Assembly: GCF_023016525.1 (NCBI RefSeq)
Contig: NZ_JALKCG010000002.1
Coordinates: 500,001 to 564,000, forward strand
DNA: 64,000 nt
Source of the DNA: Ancylobacter koreensis
GTDB lineage: Bacteria; Pseudomonadota; Alphaproteobacteria; Rhizobiales; Xanthobacteraceae
Direction of reading: 5' to 3'
Positions 17,750 through 27,296 of the stretch are shown here, one piece after another. Within the stretch, counting starts at the first letter, position 1. Each line of letters begins with the position of its first letter. The translations under genes and the position numbers were made by a program. The notes beneath the pieces were generated by a model, which saw only the letters and a list, made by a program, of their open reading frames with translations, had not been told where the DNA came from and searched no databases.

Positions 17750-19564
17750 GTGAAGGGTCCGGGGTTTTCGAACCTTTGGCGCGCTTGGGCCGGAACCGGC
17801 ACCGTGGCCGGCTGGCGCGGCGTCCTGCTGGCCGGCGCCACGGCGCTGGTGCTCGCCGGCTGCAACGCCAATGACGGCGTCTCGCCCATGTCCAAGGCGA
17901 ACAAGAGCCTCTCGCCGCAGACGCTGGCCCTGATCCAGCAGAAGGGCATGGAGAAATCCAGCCCCATCGTCGTGCGCATCTTCAAGGAAGAATCCGAGCT
18001 GGAGGTCTGGAAGGAGACCACCGGCGGCGAATACGCGCTGCTGAAGACCTACCCGATCTGCCGCTGGTCCGGCGAACTGGGGCCGAAGGTGAAGGAAGGC
18101 GACCGGCAGGCGCCGGAAGGCTTCTACACCATCACCCCGGGCCAGATGAACCCGAACTCCAGCTACTACCTGTCGTTCGATCTCGGCTTTCCCAACGCCT
18201 ATGACCGCGCATGGGGCCGCTCCGGCAGCAATCTGATGGTGCATGGCGACTGCTCCTCGCGCGGCTGCTACGCCATGACCGACGAGCAGGTGCAGGAGAT
18301 CTTCGCGCTCGGCCGCGAGAGCTTCTTCGGCGGGCAGCGCTCCTTCCAGGTGCAGGCCTATCCGTTCCGCATGACGGCGGACAACATGGTGCGCCACCGC
18401 AACAACCCGAACCTCGCCTTCTGGAAGATGCTGAAGGAAGGCAGCGACGTGTTCGAGCTGACCAAGGCGCCGCCGCAGGTCGGCTATTGCGGCAAGCGCT
18501 ACGTGTTCAACGCCACGCCGGTCGACCCCAGCCAGAAGCTGCAGGCTTCCGCGCCGTGCCCCGACTACACCCAGCCGGAAGGGCTGGCCGAGGCGCTCGC
18601 CGCCCGCCAGCGCGAGACCGACACGCGCATCGCCAGCGCCGGCGCGCTGCAGCCCGCCGCCCCGATCAAGACCGGCAAGGACGGCGGCATGCACAAGGTG
18701 TTCATCGCCAAGCTGGAGAATCCCGAGCTTTCCGCGCCGGGCTCGCTGCCGGCGGTGGTGAAGCCGCCGGGCAGCGACTACGGCGTCGCCACCAACGAGC
18801 CGGCCCCGGCCGAGAGCATCGCGCTCGCCACGGCCGACACGGTGACGGAGGCGAGCGCCGCCACCGGCGTGCCGCTGCCGGCCCCGCGTCCGGCCGACGC
18901 ACCGGGCGGCCCGCGTACCGCCGTGGCGGCGGCCACGCCCGCGCCCGCCGCGCCGAGCCTGTTCAGCTTCTTCGGCGGCGGCTCCTCCACGCCGCCGACC
19001 ACGGCACCGGCTGCGACGGCACCGGGAGCCGCGCCCGCCACCCCGCCGCCGGCACCCGCGACGCAGGTCGCCTCGCTGGATTCCGGCGGCTTCTTCGACG
19101 GGCTGAAGAACCTGTTCGGCGGCAGCACGCCGCCGGCCCCGACGCCCACCACTCAAGCCACGGCACCGGGCGCCGATGCCGCCGCCGAGGTGCCGGTTCC
19201 ACCGGTCCGGCAGGCGCCCGCTCCCGCGCCTTCGGCCCGCCCGGCTGCCTCGGCCGCGACGGCGCCCGCCCCGCGCGCCAATCCCGCGCCGGCGCCGCAG
19301 GCCTCCACTGCCCGCCCGGCGGCCCCGACCTCCGCTTCCGCGCCGCCCCCGTCCGCCGGCGTCGTGCCGCGCCAGACCCATCCCGGCTATGGCACCAGCA
19401 CCAGCACGGCTGCCACCCCGCCGGCAGCGGCGACCGGTACGAACGGCGCCGGCCCGGCGCTGCGCCCCTCCGTCACCTCGCAGAACGAGGCGATCTACGG
19501 CACGCAGGCGCTGCCCGGCGCCACCATCCTGACGCCCGGCAGCTTCTCCTCCAGCGTGCAGTAG
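17750..19564 (+). CDS. YafK/DpaA-like L,D-transpeptidase-family lipoprotein
   Basis: 604 aa from a GTG preceded by GGGGAG. An N-terminal helix ends in lipobox LAGC (Cys38), predicting a lipoprotein. The YkuD catalytic fold follows (about 60-260) with LMVHGDCSSRGCY, giving His165 and nucleophile Cys173. The domain order and the RSGSNLMVHGD context resemble YafK (DpaA) of E. coli, which cleaves the peptidoglycan-Lpp link rather than cross-linking. The last ~300 residues are Ala/Pro/Thr-rich and disordered, with one short motif (SLFSFFGGGSS, FFDGLKNLFGG) repeated. Substrate here is inferred. Confidence 0.88.
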   Translation: MKGPGFSNLWRAWAGTGTVAGWRGVLLAGATALVLAGCNANDGVSPMSKANKSLSPQTLALIQQKGMEKSSPIVVRIFKEESELEVWKETTGGEYALLKTYPICRWSGELGPKVKEGDRQAPEGFYTITPGQMNPNSSYYLSFDLGFPNAYDRAWGRSGSNLMVHGDCSSRGCYAMTDEQVQEIFALGRESFFGGQRSFQVQAYPFRMTADNMVRHRNNPNLAFWKMLKEGSDVFELTKAPPQVGYCGKRYVFNATPVDPSQKLQASAPCPDYTQPEGLAEALAARQRETDTRIASAGALQPAAPIKTGKDGGMHKVFIAKLENPELSAPGSLPAVVKPPGSDYGVATNEPAPAESIALATADTVTEASAATGVPLPAPRPADAPGGPRTAVAAATPAPAAPSLFSFFGGGSSTPPTTAPAATAPGAAPATPPPAPATQVASLDSGGFFDGLKNLFGGSTPPAPTPTTQATAPGADAAAEVPVPPVRQAPAPAPSARPAASAATAPAPRANPAPAPQASTARPAAPTSASAPPPSAGVVPRQTHPGYGTSTSTAATPPAAATGTNGAGPALRPSVTSQNEAIYGTQALPGATILTPGSFSSSVQ

Positions 19565-19753
19565 GCGCGAGTATGGACCACGCCGGAAGGCGATCGGGCA
19601 TGCGCGGCCCCGTAAGGGGCTCATGAAGCACGCACTTGCGATGTGGCGTCAGGATCGCCATTATCCCGACAGGGCTAGTGTTTCTGTCGCTTCGAGGTGT
19701 TCATCATGAAGCCGCTTCCACCGCTTACGGTCTGATCGCGTCGTATCGTCCGA

Positions 19754-20356
19754 CTACCATCTGAGGCTCAGCCCGGTCAGGTGCCAGAGCACGCTTCGCG
19801 ATGTCAGGCGTCTGTGCTCGTTCTCCAGAATGTCCAGCAACGCCGGCATTTGTGAGAATAACTCTTCGAAAACGTCCGAGATATTACGGAGTGCGTTGAG
19901 TTTTCTCTCGGCGCTCAGTTCCTTGAACGCACTGTTGTGCATCCCTTTCAGCGACGCAATGAGAAGCGCATAAGTGTCGTAGAATTCGACGACCTTATTG
20001 AAGGCGTCAGGATTCAGGAAGAATGGAAGCCGTTCTGCATTGCCGTCGAAGACGATATTCTTGCCGTCGCCAATAGAGATGTAGGGATAATATGTGGCGG
20101 ATTCTTCAATCCGCTTTGCGAATAAATTCGTCGAAACGGCGTTTGAAAACGTAACGCGATGAGAGCTGTTGGTCTTCTGGATGCTCTTGATCTCGTCAAT
20201 GAGGCCGGTGACAAGTACGCTTCGTTCACGCAGGGCGCCGCGTAGCTTGAAAAACCCGGTAAAGAGCTGCTGAAGGACGTAGATGGCCGCAGGATAGATC
20301 AGGAAGCGGGTGGTGTCATCGATCCCGCTTCGTGCCACCTCGTTCACATCAGACAC
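19754..20356 (-). CDS. Orphan membrane-anchored protein of unknown function
   Basis: 200 aa. I do not recognise the family. One probable membrane helix lies near residues 17-36 (RFLIYPAAIYVLQQLFTGFF); the rest looks soluble and helical, with many K/E/N/S and a C-terminal ISDVFEELFSQMPALLDILENE. Codon and base use is clearly AT-richer than the neighbours (many ATA, AAT, TTT, AAA), which suggests recent acquisition. It lies downstream of and collinear with secA (88 bp), with a 9-bp hairpin directly before its start, and converges with the transpeptidase gene. No partner gene suggests a toxin-antitoxin or defence operon. Confidence 0.7.
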   Translation of the reverse strand: MSDVNEVARSGIDDTTRFLIYPAAIYVLQQLFTGFFKLRGALRERSVLVTGLIDEIKSIQKTNSSHRVTFSNAVSTNLFAKRIEESATYYPYISIGDGKNIVFDGNAERLPFFLNPDAFNKVVEFYDTYALLIASLKGMHNSAFKELSAERKLNALRNISDVFEELFSQMPALLDILENEHRRLTSRSVLWHLTGLSLRW

Positions 20357-20360
20357 AACA

Positions 20361-20387
20361 GCCTCCGCGCGCGATACACGCGGAGGC
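20361..20387. terminator. Hairpin between secA and the orphan gene
   Basis: Perfect inverted repeat GCCTCCGCG...CGCGGAGGC with a 9-base loop. Read leftward it is followed by TGTTGTGT, a poor U tract, then the ATG of the orphan gene at 20356. It may be a weak secA terminator or a structured leader of the orphan gene. Confidence 0.5.
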
Positions 20388-20444
20388 TATCAATTCTAGG
20401 ATTAGATGCAACCCTGAGGAGGCGTGACGCCTGCCGCCGGCCGC

Positions 20445-23240
20445 TCAGACGAAGCGGCCGTGGCAGTGCTTGTATTTGAGGCCGGAGCCGCAGGGGCAGG
20501 TCTCGTTGCGGCCGACGCGGCCCCAGGTCGAGGGATCGTTGGGGTCGCGGCGCGGCGCGCCGGCATCCTCGGACGGAGCCAGCGTCGCCTCGGCGGTGAG
20601 CTCGGCATCGGCGAGCGCGAACTCGTCCTCGCCGGTGGCGGCGTCGATGTGGTGGGCGACCATCGGAGGGACCTCCTCCGGCGGCGGCGCCGTCATCACC
20701 TCGACGCGCATGAGCTGCGCCGTGACCGCCTCGCGCAGGTTCGAGAGCATCGCCTCGAAGAGCTGGAAGGCCTCGGACTTGTACTCGTTCAGCGGGTCGC
20801 GCTGGGCGTAGCCGCGCAGGCCGATGACCTGGCGCAGATGGTCGAGCGTGACCAGATGCTCGCGCCAGAGGTGGTCGAGCGTCTGCAGCAGGATCGACTT
20901 CTCGACATAGCGCATGATCTCCGGGCCGTATTTGGCAGCCTTGGCGGCCATCGCCTCGTCGGCCCGGCGCTGGATGCGCTCGCGCATCTCCTCGTCGGCG
21001 ATGCCTTCTTCGGCGGCCCATTCCTTGACCGGCAGGTCGAGCCCGATGACGCGGCGCAGTTCCTCGGCGAGGCCTTCGGTGTTCCACTGCTCGGGATAGG
21101 CGTTGGGCGGCACGTATTTGACGACGAGATCCTCGATGACGCCATGGCGCATCTCGACGACGGTCTCGGCGACGTCCTCGTCCTGCATCAGCTCGACGCG
21201 CTGCTCGAAGACCACCTTGCGCTGGTCGTTCATCACATCGTCGTATTTCAGCAGGTTCTTGCGGATGTCGTAATTGCGCGCCTCGACCTTCTGCTGCGCC
21301 TTTTCCAGCGCGCGGTTGATCCAGGGATGGACGATCGCCTCGCCCTCCTTGAGGCCGAGCTTCTGCAGCATGCCGTCGAGCCGGTCCGACCCGAAGATGC
21401 GCATCAGGTCGTCTTCCAGCGACAGGAAGAAATGTGAGTGGCCGGGGTCGCCCTGACGGCCGGAGCGGCCGCGCAGCTGGTTGTCGATGCGCCGGCTCTC
21501 GTGGCGCTCGGTGCCGATGACGTAGAGGCCGCCGGCTTCCAGCGCCTTGGCCTTCAGCGCCACGACCTCGTCGCGGATGCGCTTCTCGGCGGCGGCGCGC
21601 TGCTCGCCCTCGGGCAGGCCGTCGAGCTCGTGGGAGATGCGCATGTCGGCGTTGCCGCCGAGCTGGATGTCGGTGCCGCGGCCGGCCATGTTGGTGGCGA
21701 TGGTGATGGCGCCGGGAACGCCGGCCTGCGCGACGATGTAGGATTCCTGCTCGTGGTGGCGGGCGTTGAGCACCGCGAACACCTTGTCGTCCGCCTTGCC
21801 CTGGTCGCCGTCATACAGGCCCCGGAAGGCGTCCGGGTCGGAGAAGTCCTTCTGCTTGAAGCCGCGCTTCTTCAGCAGTTCGGCGAGCAGCTCGGACTTC
21901 TCGATCGAGGTGGTGCCGACCAGCACGGGCTGGCCGCGCGTCTTGCACTCGTCGATCAGCTCGATGATGGCGTTGTATTTCTCGGTGGCCGTCCGGTAGA
22001 CCTCGTCGTCGTCGTCGATGCGCTTGACCGGCAGATTGGTCGGGATCTCGATGACTTCGAGATTGTAGATGTCCTGGAACTCCGCCGCCTCGGTGTTGGC
22101 CGTGCCGGTCATGCCGGCCAGCTTCTCGTACATGCGGAAATAGTTCTGGAAGGTGATCGAGGCCAGCGTCTGGTTCTCGGGCTGGACCTGCACCCGCTCC
22201 TTGGCCTCCAGCGCCTGATGCAGGCCCTCGGAATAGCGCCGGCCCGGCATCATGCGGCCGGTGAACTCGTCGATGATGACGACCTCGCCGTTGCGCACGA
22301 TGTAGTCCTTGTCGCGCTGGAACAGCGTGTGGGCGCGCAGCGCCTGGTTGACGTGATGGACGACCGAGACGTTCTCGATGTCGTACAGGCTCTCGCCCTT
22401 GAGCAGGCCGGCGTCGCGCAGCAGGGTCTCGATCTTCTCCATGCCCGCTTCGGTCATGGCGACGGAACGCTGCTTCTCGTCGACCTCGTAATCTTCCTTC
22501 GACAGCTTGGGGATATAGGTGTCGATGGTGTTGTAGAAGTCCGAGCGGTCGTCGAGCGGGCCGGAGATGATGAGCGGCGTGCGCGCCTCGTCGACCAGGA
22601 TCGAGTCCACCTCGTCGACCACGGCGAAGAAGTGCGGGCGCTGCACCATCTGGTTCAGCTCGTACTTCATGTTGTCGCGCAGATAGTCGAAGCCGAGCTC
22701 GTTGTTGGTGGCATAGGTCACGTCGCAGGCATAGGCCGCGCGGCGCTCATTGTCGTCGAGCCCGTGATGGATGATGCCGACGGTGAGGCCGAGGAAGCGG
22801 TAGACCCGGCCCATCCATTCGGCGTCGCGCTTGGCGAGGTAGTCGTTGACGGTGACGACGTGCACGCCCTTGCCGGTGAGCGCGTTGAGATAGACCGGCG
22901 AGGTGGCGACCAGCGTCTTGCCTTCGCCCGTGCGCATCTCGGCGATGCCGCGCTCGTGCAGCACCATGCCGCCGATGAGCTGGACGTCGAAATGGCGCTG
23001 GCCGAGTGCGCGTCGGGCAGCCTCGCGCACCGTGGCGAAGGCCGGTACCAGCAGGTCGTCGAGCGTGGCGCCGTTGGCGAGTTGCTCGCGGAAGGCGACG
23101 GTGCGGGCGCGCAACTCGTCGTCGCTGAGCTTCAGAAGCTCGGGTTCGAGCGCATTGATGGCCGCGACCTTGGGCTGGTAGCCGCGCACGCGGCGGTCGT
23201 TGGCCGATCCGAAGAGCTTTCGCGCGAGAGCGCCGAGCAT
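20445..23240 (-). CDS. secA: Preprotein translocase ATPase SecA
   Basis: 931 aa. ATP-driven motor that pushes unfolded preproteins through SecYEG. Walker [12 protein letters not shown] (near 102-112), [41 protein letters not shown], the NBD2 motif [16 protein letters not shown] and [24 protein letters not shown] are intact. The C-terminus has the zinc/SecB-binding motif [14 protein letters not shown], so SecB-dependent targeting is expected. Its promoter lies about 220 bp upstream. Confidence 0.98.
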   Translation of the reverse strand: MLGALARKLFGSANDRRVRGYQPKVAAINALEPELLKLSDDELRARTVAFREQLANGATLDDLLVPAFATVREAARRALGQRHFDVQLIGGMVLHERGIAEMRTGEGKTLVATSPVYLNALTGKGVHVVTVNDYLAKRDAEWMGRVYRFLGLTVGIIHHGLDDNERRAAYACDVTYATNNELGFDYLRDNMKYELNQMVQRPHFFAVVDEVDSILVDEARTPLIISGPLDDRSDFYNTIDTYIPKLSKEDYEVDEKQRSVAMTEAGMEKIETLLRDAGLLKGESLYDIENVSVVHHVNQALRAHTLFQRDKDYIVRNGEVVIIDEFTGRMMPGRRYSEGLHQALEAKERVQVQPENQTLASITFQNYFRMYEKLAGMTGTANTEAAEFQDIYNLEVIEIPTNLPVKRIDDDDEVYRTATEKYNAIIELIDECKTRGQPVLVGTTSIEKSELLAELLKKRGFKQKDFSDPDAFRGLYDGDQGKADDKVFAVLNARHHEQESYIVAQAGVPGAITIATNMAGRGTDIQLGGNADMRISHELDGLPEGEQRAAAEKRIRDEVVALKAKALEAGGLYVIGTERHESRRIDNQLRGRSGRQGDPGHSHFFLSLEDDLMRIFGSDRLDGMLQKLGLKEGEAIVHPWINRALEKAQQKVEARNYDIRKNLLKYDDVMNDQRKVVFEQRVELMQDEDVAETVVEMRHGVIEDLVVKYVPPNAYPEQWNTEGLAEELRRVIGLDLPVKEWAAEEGIADEEMRERIQRRADEAMAAKAAKYGPEIMRYVEKSILLQTLDHLWREHLVTLDHLRQVIGLRGYAQRDPLNEYKSEAFQLFEAMLSNLREAVTAQLMRVEVMTAPPPEEVPPMVAHHIDAATGEDEFALADAELTAEATLAPSEDAGAPRRDPNDPSTWGRVGRNETCPCGSGLKYKHCHGRFV

Positions 23241-23460
23241 GAGGCTTCCAATCCGTGTCCGCCAGGAGCAGGTATCGGACGGACGGTGACGGGCCGCCGC
23301 GTCCTCGTGTGCAAGGCCCGGCGCGGTCGCGCGGTCGCCAGCCTCATCGAGACGCCATTTGCGGCCGAAATGGGTCTGCCGGGCCGCGCCGCCGCGAACC
23401 GCTTGCGGGTTCTTGCGTCACATAAATGCGAGTACCGGGGAGGTCTCGCACCGCGTGCCA

Positions 23461-23489
23461 CACTTATGAACGGGTTTGGGGGTTGTCAA
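23461..23489 (-). promoter_or_regulatory. secA promoter
   Basis: Minus-strand TTGACA (23489-23484), 17-bp spacer, TAAGTG (23466-23461). This predicts transcription from about 23454 and a ~210-base leader before secA. Rightward, TAATAAT near 23579 may be the -10 of the isomerase gene, but no good -35 is seen. Nothing else was recognised in 23241-23678. Confidence 0.65.
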
Positions 23490-23678
23490 TCGCGTGCCGG
23501 ACGACAGTTTCGCCCCGTAGCGGGGGCGCACGCGCCGGTCGTCGACGCGCCCGTCGGCGCCTGCCATCGCCGCGGCTGTAATAATACGCATCGGCGGTGC
23601 TACGCGCTTGCAACCTGAACCCGGCTGGGCCAGCTTTCGCCGCCCACAGCGGACAACCGCCATTTGAGGAACGACCCA

Positions 23679-24671
23679 ATGAACCGTCATCGCCCGCACG
23701 CCGCGACCAAGGCTTCCGTTCGCCCCGCCGCCGGCCTGCTGCGCGCCGGCCTTCTCGCCGCCCTGCTTGGCACGGCTCTCGTCCCGGCCCTGCCGGCGCT
23801 GGCGCAGGACGCCGCTGCTCCCGCCGCCCCCGCCGCGGCGCAGGGCGACGACCCGGTGCTCGCCACGGTGAACGGCACGCCGATCCGCCGCAGCGATGTC
23901 GCCGCCGCCGCCGAGGAACTGGCGCCGAACCTGCCGCCGCAGATCCAGGGCCCTGCTCGCGACGAATATGTGCTCGGCTTCCTCATCGACCTCACCGCGA
24001 TGGCGCAGTCCGCCGAGGCCGACAAGCTCGACCAGACCCCGGCCTTCCAGCAGCAGCTCGCTTTCATCCGCAAGCGCGTGCTGATGCAGGCGGCGCTGGA
24101 GAAGGCGACCAAGGCCGCCATGACCGACGCCGCCCTCAAGCAGACCTATGAGGAGGCGGTGAAGCAGCAGAAGCCGGAGGAGGAGGTGCACGCCCGCCAC
24201 ATCCTGTTCCGCGCCGAGGCCGGCGACAAGGCGGCGTCCGACGCCGCCGAGAAGAAGGCCAAGGACGTGCTGGCGCGCATCAAGAAGGGCGAGGACTTCG
24301 CCAAGCTGGCCGGCGAGCTGACCGAGGACCCCTCGGGCAAGCAGGACGGCGGCGATCTCGGCTTCTTCGTGAAGGACCAGATGGTGCCGGAATTCGCCGA
24401 TGTCGCCTTCGCGATGAAGCCGGGCGAGGTTTCCCAGCCGGTGAAGACCCAGTTCGGCTGGCACATCATCAAGCTGGAGGAGAAGCGCGAGAAGCCGGTG
24501 CCGACCTTCGACGAGGTGAAGCCGCAGATCGAGCAGTTCCTCGCCCAGAAGGCGCAGGCCGAAGCGGTGCAGAAGGCCCGCGAGGCGGCGAAGGTCGAGA
24601 AGACCGCCGCCGCTCCCAGCCCGAGCGACCTGACCACCAAGCCGGCCGAGGCGCCCAAGCCAGCGCAGTGA
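23679..24671 (+). CDS. Exported parvulin-type peptidyl-prolyl isomerase
   Basis: 330 aa, ATG at 23679 preceded by GAGGA at 8-base spacing. Signal peptide: basic n-region then LLAALLGTALVPALPALA, cleavage expected near AQDAA. A SurA-like chaperone segment (about 60-150) is followed by the rotamase domain: EVHARHILFR, GKQDGGDLGFF, MVPEFADVAFAMKPGEVSQPV, TQFGWHIIKLEE. Likely a periplasmic folding factor for outer-membrane proteins, related to PrsA/SurA. A C-terminal Ala/Lys/Pro tail follows. Located divergently from secA, so both export steps are neighbours. Confidence 0.94.
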   Translation: MNRHRPHAATKASVRPAAGLLRAGLLAALLGTALVPALPALAQDAAAPAAPAAAQGDDPVLATVNGTPIRRSDVAAAAEELAPNLPPQIQGPARDEYVLGFLIDLTAMAQSAEADKLDQTPAFQQQLAFIRKRVLMQAALEKATKAAMTDAALKQTYEEAVKQQKPEEEVHARHILFRAEAGDKAASDAAEKKAKDVLARIKKGEDFAKLAGELTEDPSGKQDGGDLGFFVKDQMVPEFADVAFAMKPGEVSQPVKTQFGWHIIKLEEKREKPVPTFDEVKPQIEQFLAQKAQAEAVQKAREAAKVEKTAAAPSPSDLTTKPAEAPKPAQ

Positions 24672-24728
24672 TCCCCGCGCAGTGATCGCCCGCGCGGTGA
24701 TCGCCGCGCCCGTCCGTTGAGCATGGAG

Positions 24729-24759
24729 AGGCCCCGGAACGAAGGCTCCGGGGCCTTTT
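24729..24759 (+). terminator. Intrinsic terminator after the isomerase gene
   Basis: AGGCCCCGGA...TCCGGGGCCT stem with an 8-base loop and a following T4 run. Confidence 0.85.
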
Positions 24760-24892
24760 CACGTGCATCGTCCCGCTTCATCGGCCGTCTTGCGGATGTC
24801 GCCCATCTCGGGCACATCGGTTCGGCCGTTTCCCGCCGAAGAATCCCGCCAAGAATTCCGCCAAGAATCCCTCGCGCAGCCGAGTTCCCGCC

Positions 24893-26131
24893 ATGGCCCA
24901 CGACGCTCCCGTCTCCCCCCTCGCGCCGAAGAAGGTGCCTGACGTCGGCCCCGTCGCCGGCGTGCGCTTCGCCACCGCCGAGGCGGGCATCCGCTATCGT
25001 GACCGTACCGACGTGCTGCTGCTGGCGCTCGATGCCGGCACCACGGCGGCGGGCGTGTTCACCAGGTCGAAGTGCCCCTCCGCGCCGGTCGAATGGTGCC
25101 GGGCGGTCCTGCCGCACGGTCTGGCGCGCGGCCTCGTGGTGAATTCGGGCAACGCCAACGCCTTTACCGGCAAGAAAGGCCGCGAGGCGACGGCGCTGAC
25201 CGCGAAGATCGCGGCGAAGGCGCTGGGCTGCCGCGAGGACGAGATCTATCTCGCCTCCACCGGCGTGATCGGCGAGCCGCTCGACGCCACCAAATATGAG
25301 GGCGTGCTCGACGCGACCGCGACGCGCCTCGCGCCGCTGCCGTGGATCGACCCGGCGAAGGCGATCATGACCACGGACACCTTCCCCAAGCTCGCCACCG
25401 CCAAGGTGAAGATCGAGGGCGTCGAGGTGACCATTGCCGGCATCGCCAAGGGCGCCGGCATGATCGCGCCCGACATGGCGACGATGCTGTCCTTCGTCTT
25501 CACTGACGCCGCCATCGAGGCGCCGGCATTGCAGGCGTTGCTCTCCAAGGGCGTGACTGACAGCTTCAACGCCGTGACCATCGACGGCGACACTTCGACC
25601 TCCGACACGCTGCTGCTGTTCGCCACCGGCGCTTCCGGTGCGCCGCGCATCGCCGACGCGAAGGACCCGCGCCTCGCCCGCTTCCGCCGCGCGCTGACCG
25701 GCGTGCTGGCGGACCTTGCCGAGCAGGTGGCCCGCGACGGCGAGGGCGCCCGCAAGCTGGTGCGTGTCAACGTCACCGGCGCGGTGTCGAAGAAGTCCGC
25801 CCGGCGCATCGCCATGTCGATCGCCAACTCGCCGCTGGTGAAGACGGCGGTGGCCGGCGAGGACGCCAACTGGGGCCGCGTCGTCATGGCAGTGGGCAAG
25901 GCGGGCGAGCCGGCCGAGCGCGACCGGCTGACCATCTCCTTCGGCCCGATCCGCGTGGCGCACGAAGGCGCGCGCGATCCCGCCTATGACGAAGCTGAGA
26001 CCTCCGCCTACATGAAGAATGAGGTGATCGACATCACCGTCGACATCGGGCTCGGGCGCGGCAGCGACCGCGTGCTGACCTGCGACCTCACCAAGGAGTA
26101 TGTCGCCATCAACGGCGATTACAGGTCGTGA
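24893..26131 (+). CDS. argJ: Bifunctional glutamate N-acetyltransferase / amino-acid acetyltransferase ArgJ
   Basis: 412 aa. Transfers acetyl from N-acetylornithine to glutamate (recycling branch of arginine synthesis). The protein self-cleaves at the conserved [14 protein letters not shown]; Thr197 becomes the N-terminal nucleophile of the beta chain. Also visible: [31 protein letters not shown] and [12 protein letters not shown]. Whether it also uses acetyl-CoA cannot be read from sequence. The leader contains a short repeated CGCCAAGAAT element near 24835-24872. mutT begins 10 bp after the stop. Confidence 0.97.
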   Translation: MAHDAPVSPLAPKKVPDVGPVAGVRFATAEAGIRYRDRTDVLLLALDAGTTAAGVFTRSKCPSAPVEWCRAVLPHGLARGLVVNSGNANAFTGKKGREATALTAKIAAKALGCREDEIYLASTGVIGEPLDATKYEGVLDATATRLAPLPWIDPAKAIMTTDTFPKLATAKVKIEGVEVTIAGIAKGAGMIAPDMATMLSFVFTDAAIEAPALQALLSKGVTDSFNAVTIDGDTSTSDTLLLFATGASGAPRIADAKDPRLARFRRALTGVLADLAEQVARDGEGARKLVRVNVTGAVSKKSARRIAMSIANSPLVKTAVAGEDANWGRVVMAVGKAGEPAERDRLTISFGPIRVAHEGARDPAYDEAETSAYMKNEVIDITVDIGLGRGSDRVLTCDLTKEYVAINGDYRS

Positions 26132-26141
26132 GGGCGGGGTC

Positions 26142-26552
26142 GTGAAGCTCGTCCTCGTCGCCGCCGCCGCGCTTGTCGACGCCGACGGGCGCGTGCTGCT
26201 GACCGAGCGGCCCGAGGGCAAGTCGTTGGCCGGCCTCTGGGAGTTTCCCGGCGGCAAGGTCGAGCCGGGCGAGCGGCCGGAGGACTGCCTGATCCGCGAA
26301 CTCGCCGAGGAGCTCGGCATCGAGGTCAAGGAGCCGTGCCTCGCCCCGCTTACCTTCGCCAGCCACACCTATGAGAGCTTCCAGCTCCTCATGCCGCTGT
26401 GGATCTGCCGGCGCTGGGAAGGCACGCCCACCGGTCGCGAAGGCCAGCGGCTCGCCTGGGTGAAGCCGGGCAAGCTGCGCGACTATCCGATGCCGCCGGC
26501 CGACGAGCCGATCATCCCCGTCCTGCTCGACCTGCTGGGTCCCGGCCGGTAG
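26142..26552 (+). CDS. mutT: 8-oxo-dGTP diphosphatase MutT (Nudix)
   Basis: 136 aa from the GTG at 26142, 10 bp after argJ, with AGGGCGG upstream; an ATG at 26100 inside argJ is the alternative. Hydrolyses 8-oxo-dGTP to prevent A:T to C:G transversions. A complete Nudix box GGKVEPGERPEDCLIRELAE-ELGI is present, preceded by LTERPEGKSLAGLWEFPG, which is characteristic of MutT. The argJ-mutT arrangement is common in alphaproteobacteria. Confidence 0.94.
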   Translation: MKLVLVAAAALVDADGRVLLTERPEGKSLAGLWEFPGGKVEPGERPEDCLIRELAEELGIEVKEPCLAPLTFASHTYESFQLLMPLWICRRWEGTPTGREGQRLAWVKPGKLRDYPMPPADEPIIPVLLDLLGPGR

Positions 26553-26601
26553 GCACGTCCCGGCCTGCGCGCGCTTTCGTGATGAGGCTTGTCTTGCGTG
26601 T

Positions 26602-26619
26602 CTACCTACCAGAAGGTAG
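26602..26619. promoter_or_regulatory. TetR operator 1, upstream of its own gene
   Basis: Palindrome CTACCTACCAGAAGGTAG, extendable to an 8-bp perfect inverted repeat GTCTACCT/AGGTAGAC (26600-26621). It lies between a possible -35 TTGCGT (26594-26599) and -10 TAGACA (26617-26622), as expected for repression. A 15/18 identical site lies at 27254. Confidence 0.7.
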
Positions 26620-26627
26620 ACACAGGA

Positions 26628-27206
26628 ATGACCAGCGCACGCACCACGTCCGACGCCATTCTCGACTGCGCCCAGTCACTGATCGTGGCGGGCGGCTATA
26701 ACGGCTTCAGCTATGCGGACATCGCCGAGGTCGTCGGTATCCGCAAGGCGAGCATCCATCACCATTTTCCGGCCAAGGCCGATCTCGTGCGCGCGCTCGT
26801 CGCCCGCTACCGGCGCGAGGCCGAAGAGGGGCTCGCCGCGCTCGAACAGCACGTCGGCGACCCGGCCGCGCGGCTCGCCGCCTATCTCGGCTACTGGGAA
26901 GCGTGCATCGCCGAGGCGCGCGCGCCAATCTGCCTCTGCGCGCTGCTCGCCAGCGAATTGCCCGTCCTGCCCGATGTAGTGGCGAGCGAGGTGCGGGGCC
27001 ATTTTCGCACGCTGGCAGCGTGGCTGGCGGCAACGATGGAGCGCGGCGCGGCCGAAGGCGGCCTGCACCTGAGCGATCCTGGCCCTGTCGAGGCGGAGTT
27101 GTTCATGGCGAGCGTGCACGGCGCCATGCTGTCGGCCCGCGCCTATGGCGATCCCGCCATGTTCGGCACCATCACCCGCCCCCTGCTGCACCGTCTGGCC
27201 GGCTGA
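26628..27206 (+). CDS. TetR/AcrR-family transcriptional regulator
   Basis: 192 aa, ATG at 26628 immediately preceded by AGGA. N-terminal helix-turn-helix at about 25-60 (GFSYADIAEVVGIRKASIHHHFPAKADLV), then a ligand-binding domain with a cysteine pair in APICLCALLASELPVLPD, similar to YcdC/NemR-like repressors that sense electrophiles, although that role is only suggested. The predicted transcript would be almost leaderless. Its operator recurs before the next gene, so it probably represses itself and that gene. The inducer is unknown. Confidence 0.9.
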   Translation: MTSARTTSDAILDCAQSLIVAGGYNGFSYADIAEVVGIRKASIHHHFPAKADLVRALVARYRREAEEGLAALEQHVGDPAARLAAYLGYWEACIAEARAPICLCALLASELPVLPDVVASEVRGHFRTLAAWLAATMERGAAEGGLHLSDPGPVEAELFMASVHGAMLSARAYGDPAMFGTITRPLLHRLAG

Positions 27207-27253
27207 AAAGGCCTCGGAAGAGCCCGCCCGACGTCAAACGTCGTCCTTGTCGC

Positions 27254-27271
27254 CTACCGATCAGTAGGTAG
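27254..27271. promoter_or_regulatory. TetR operator 2, upstream of the small membrane gene
   Basis: CTACCGATCAGTAGGTAG, matching operator 1 at 15 of 18 positions including both CTACC/GGTAG arms. It sits between a possible -35 TTGTCG (27247-27252) and -10 TAGTTA (27269-27274). Confidence 0.65.
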
Positions 27272-27296
27272 TTACGCATCCACAAAGGAAAATCCC

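Noticed and set aside
21438-23618. Long rightward open frame opposite secA
   Set aside because: Shadow of secA with no recognisable domain.
24146-26368. Very long leftward open frame opposite the isomerase and argJ genes
   Set aside because: It is the antisense shadow of argJ and its neighbours in a high-GC region; composition is Arg/Ala/His-rich with no fold, while both sense genes have clear motifs.
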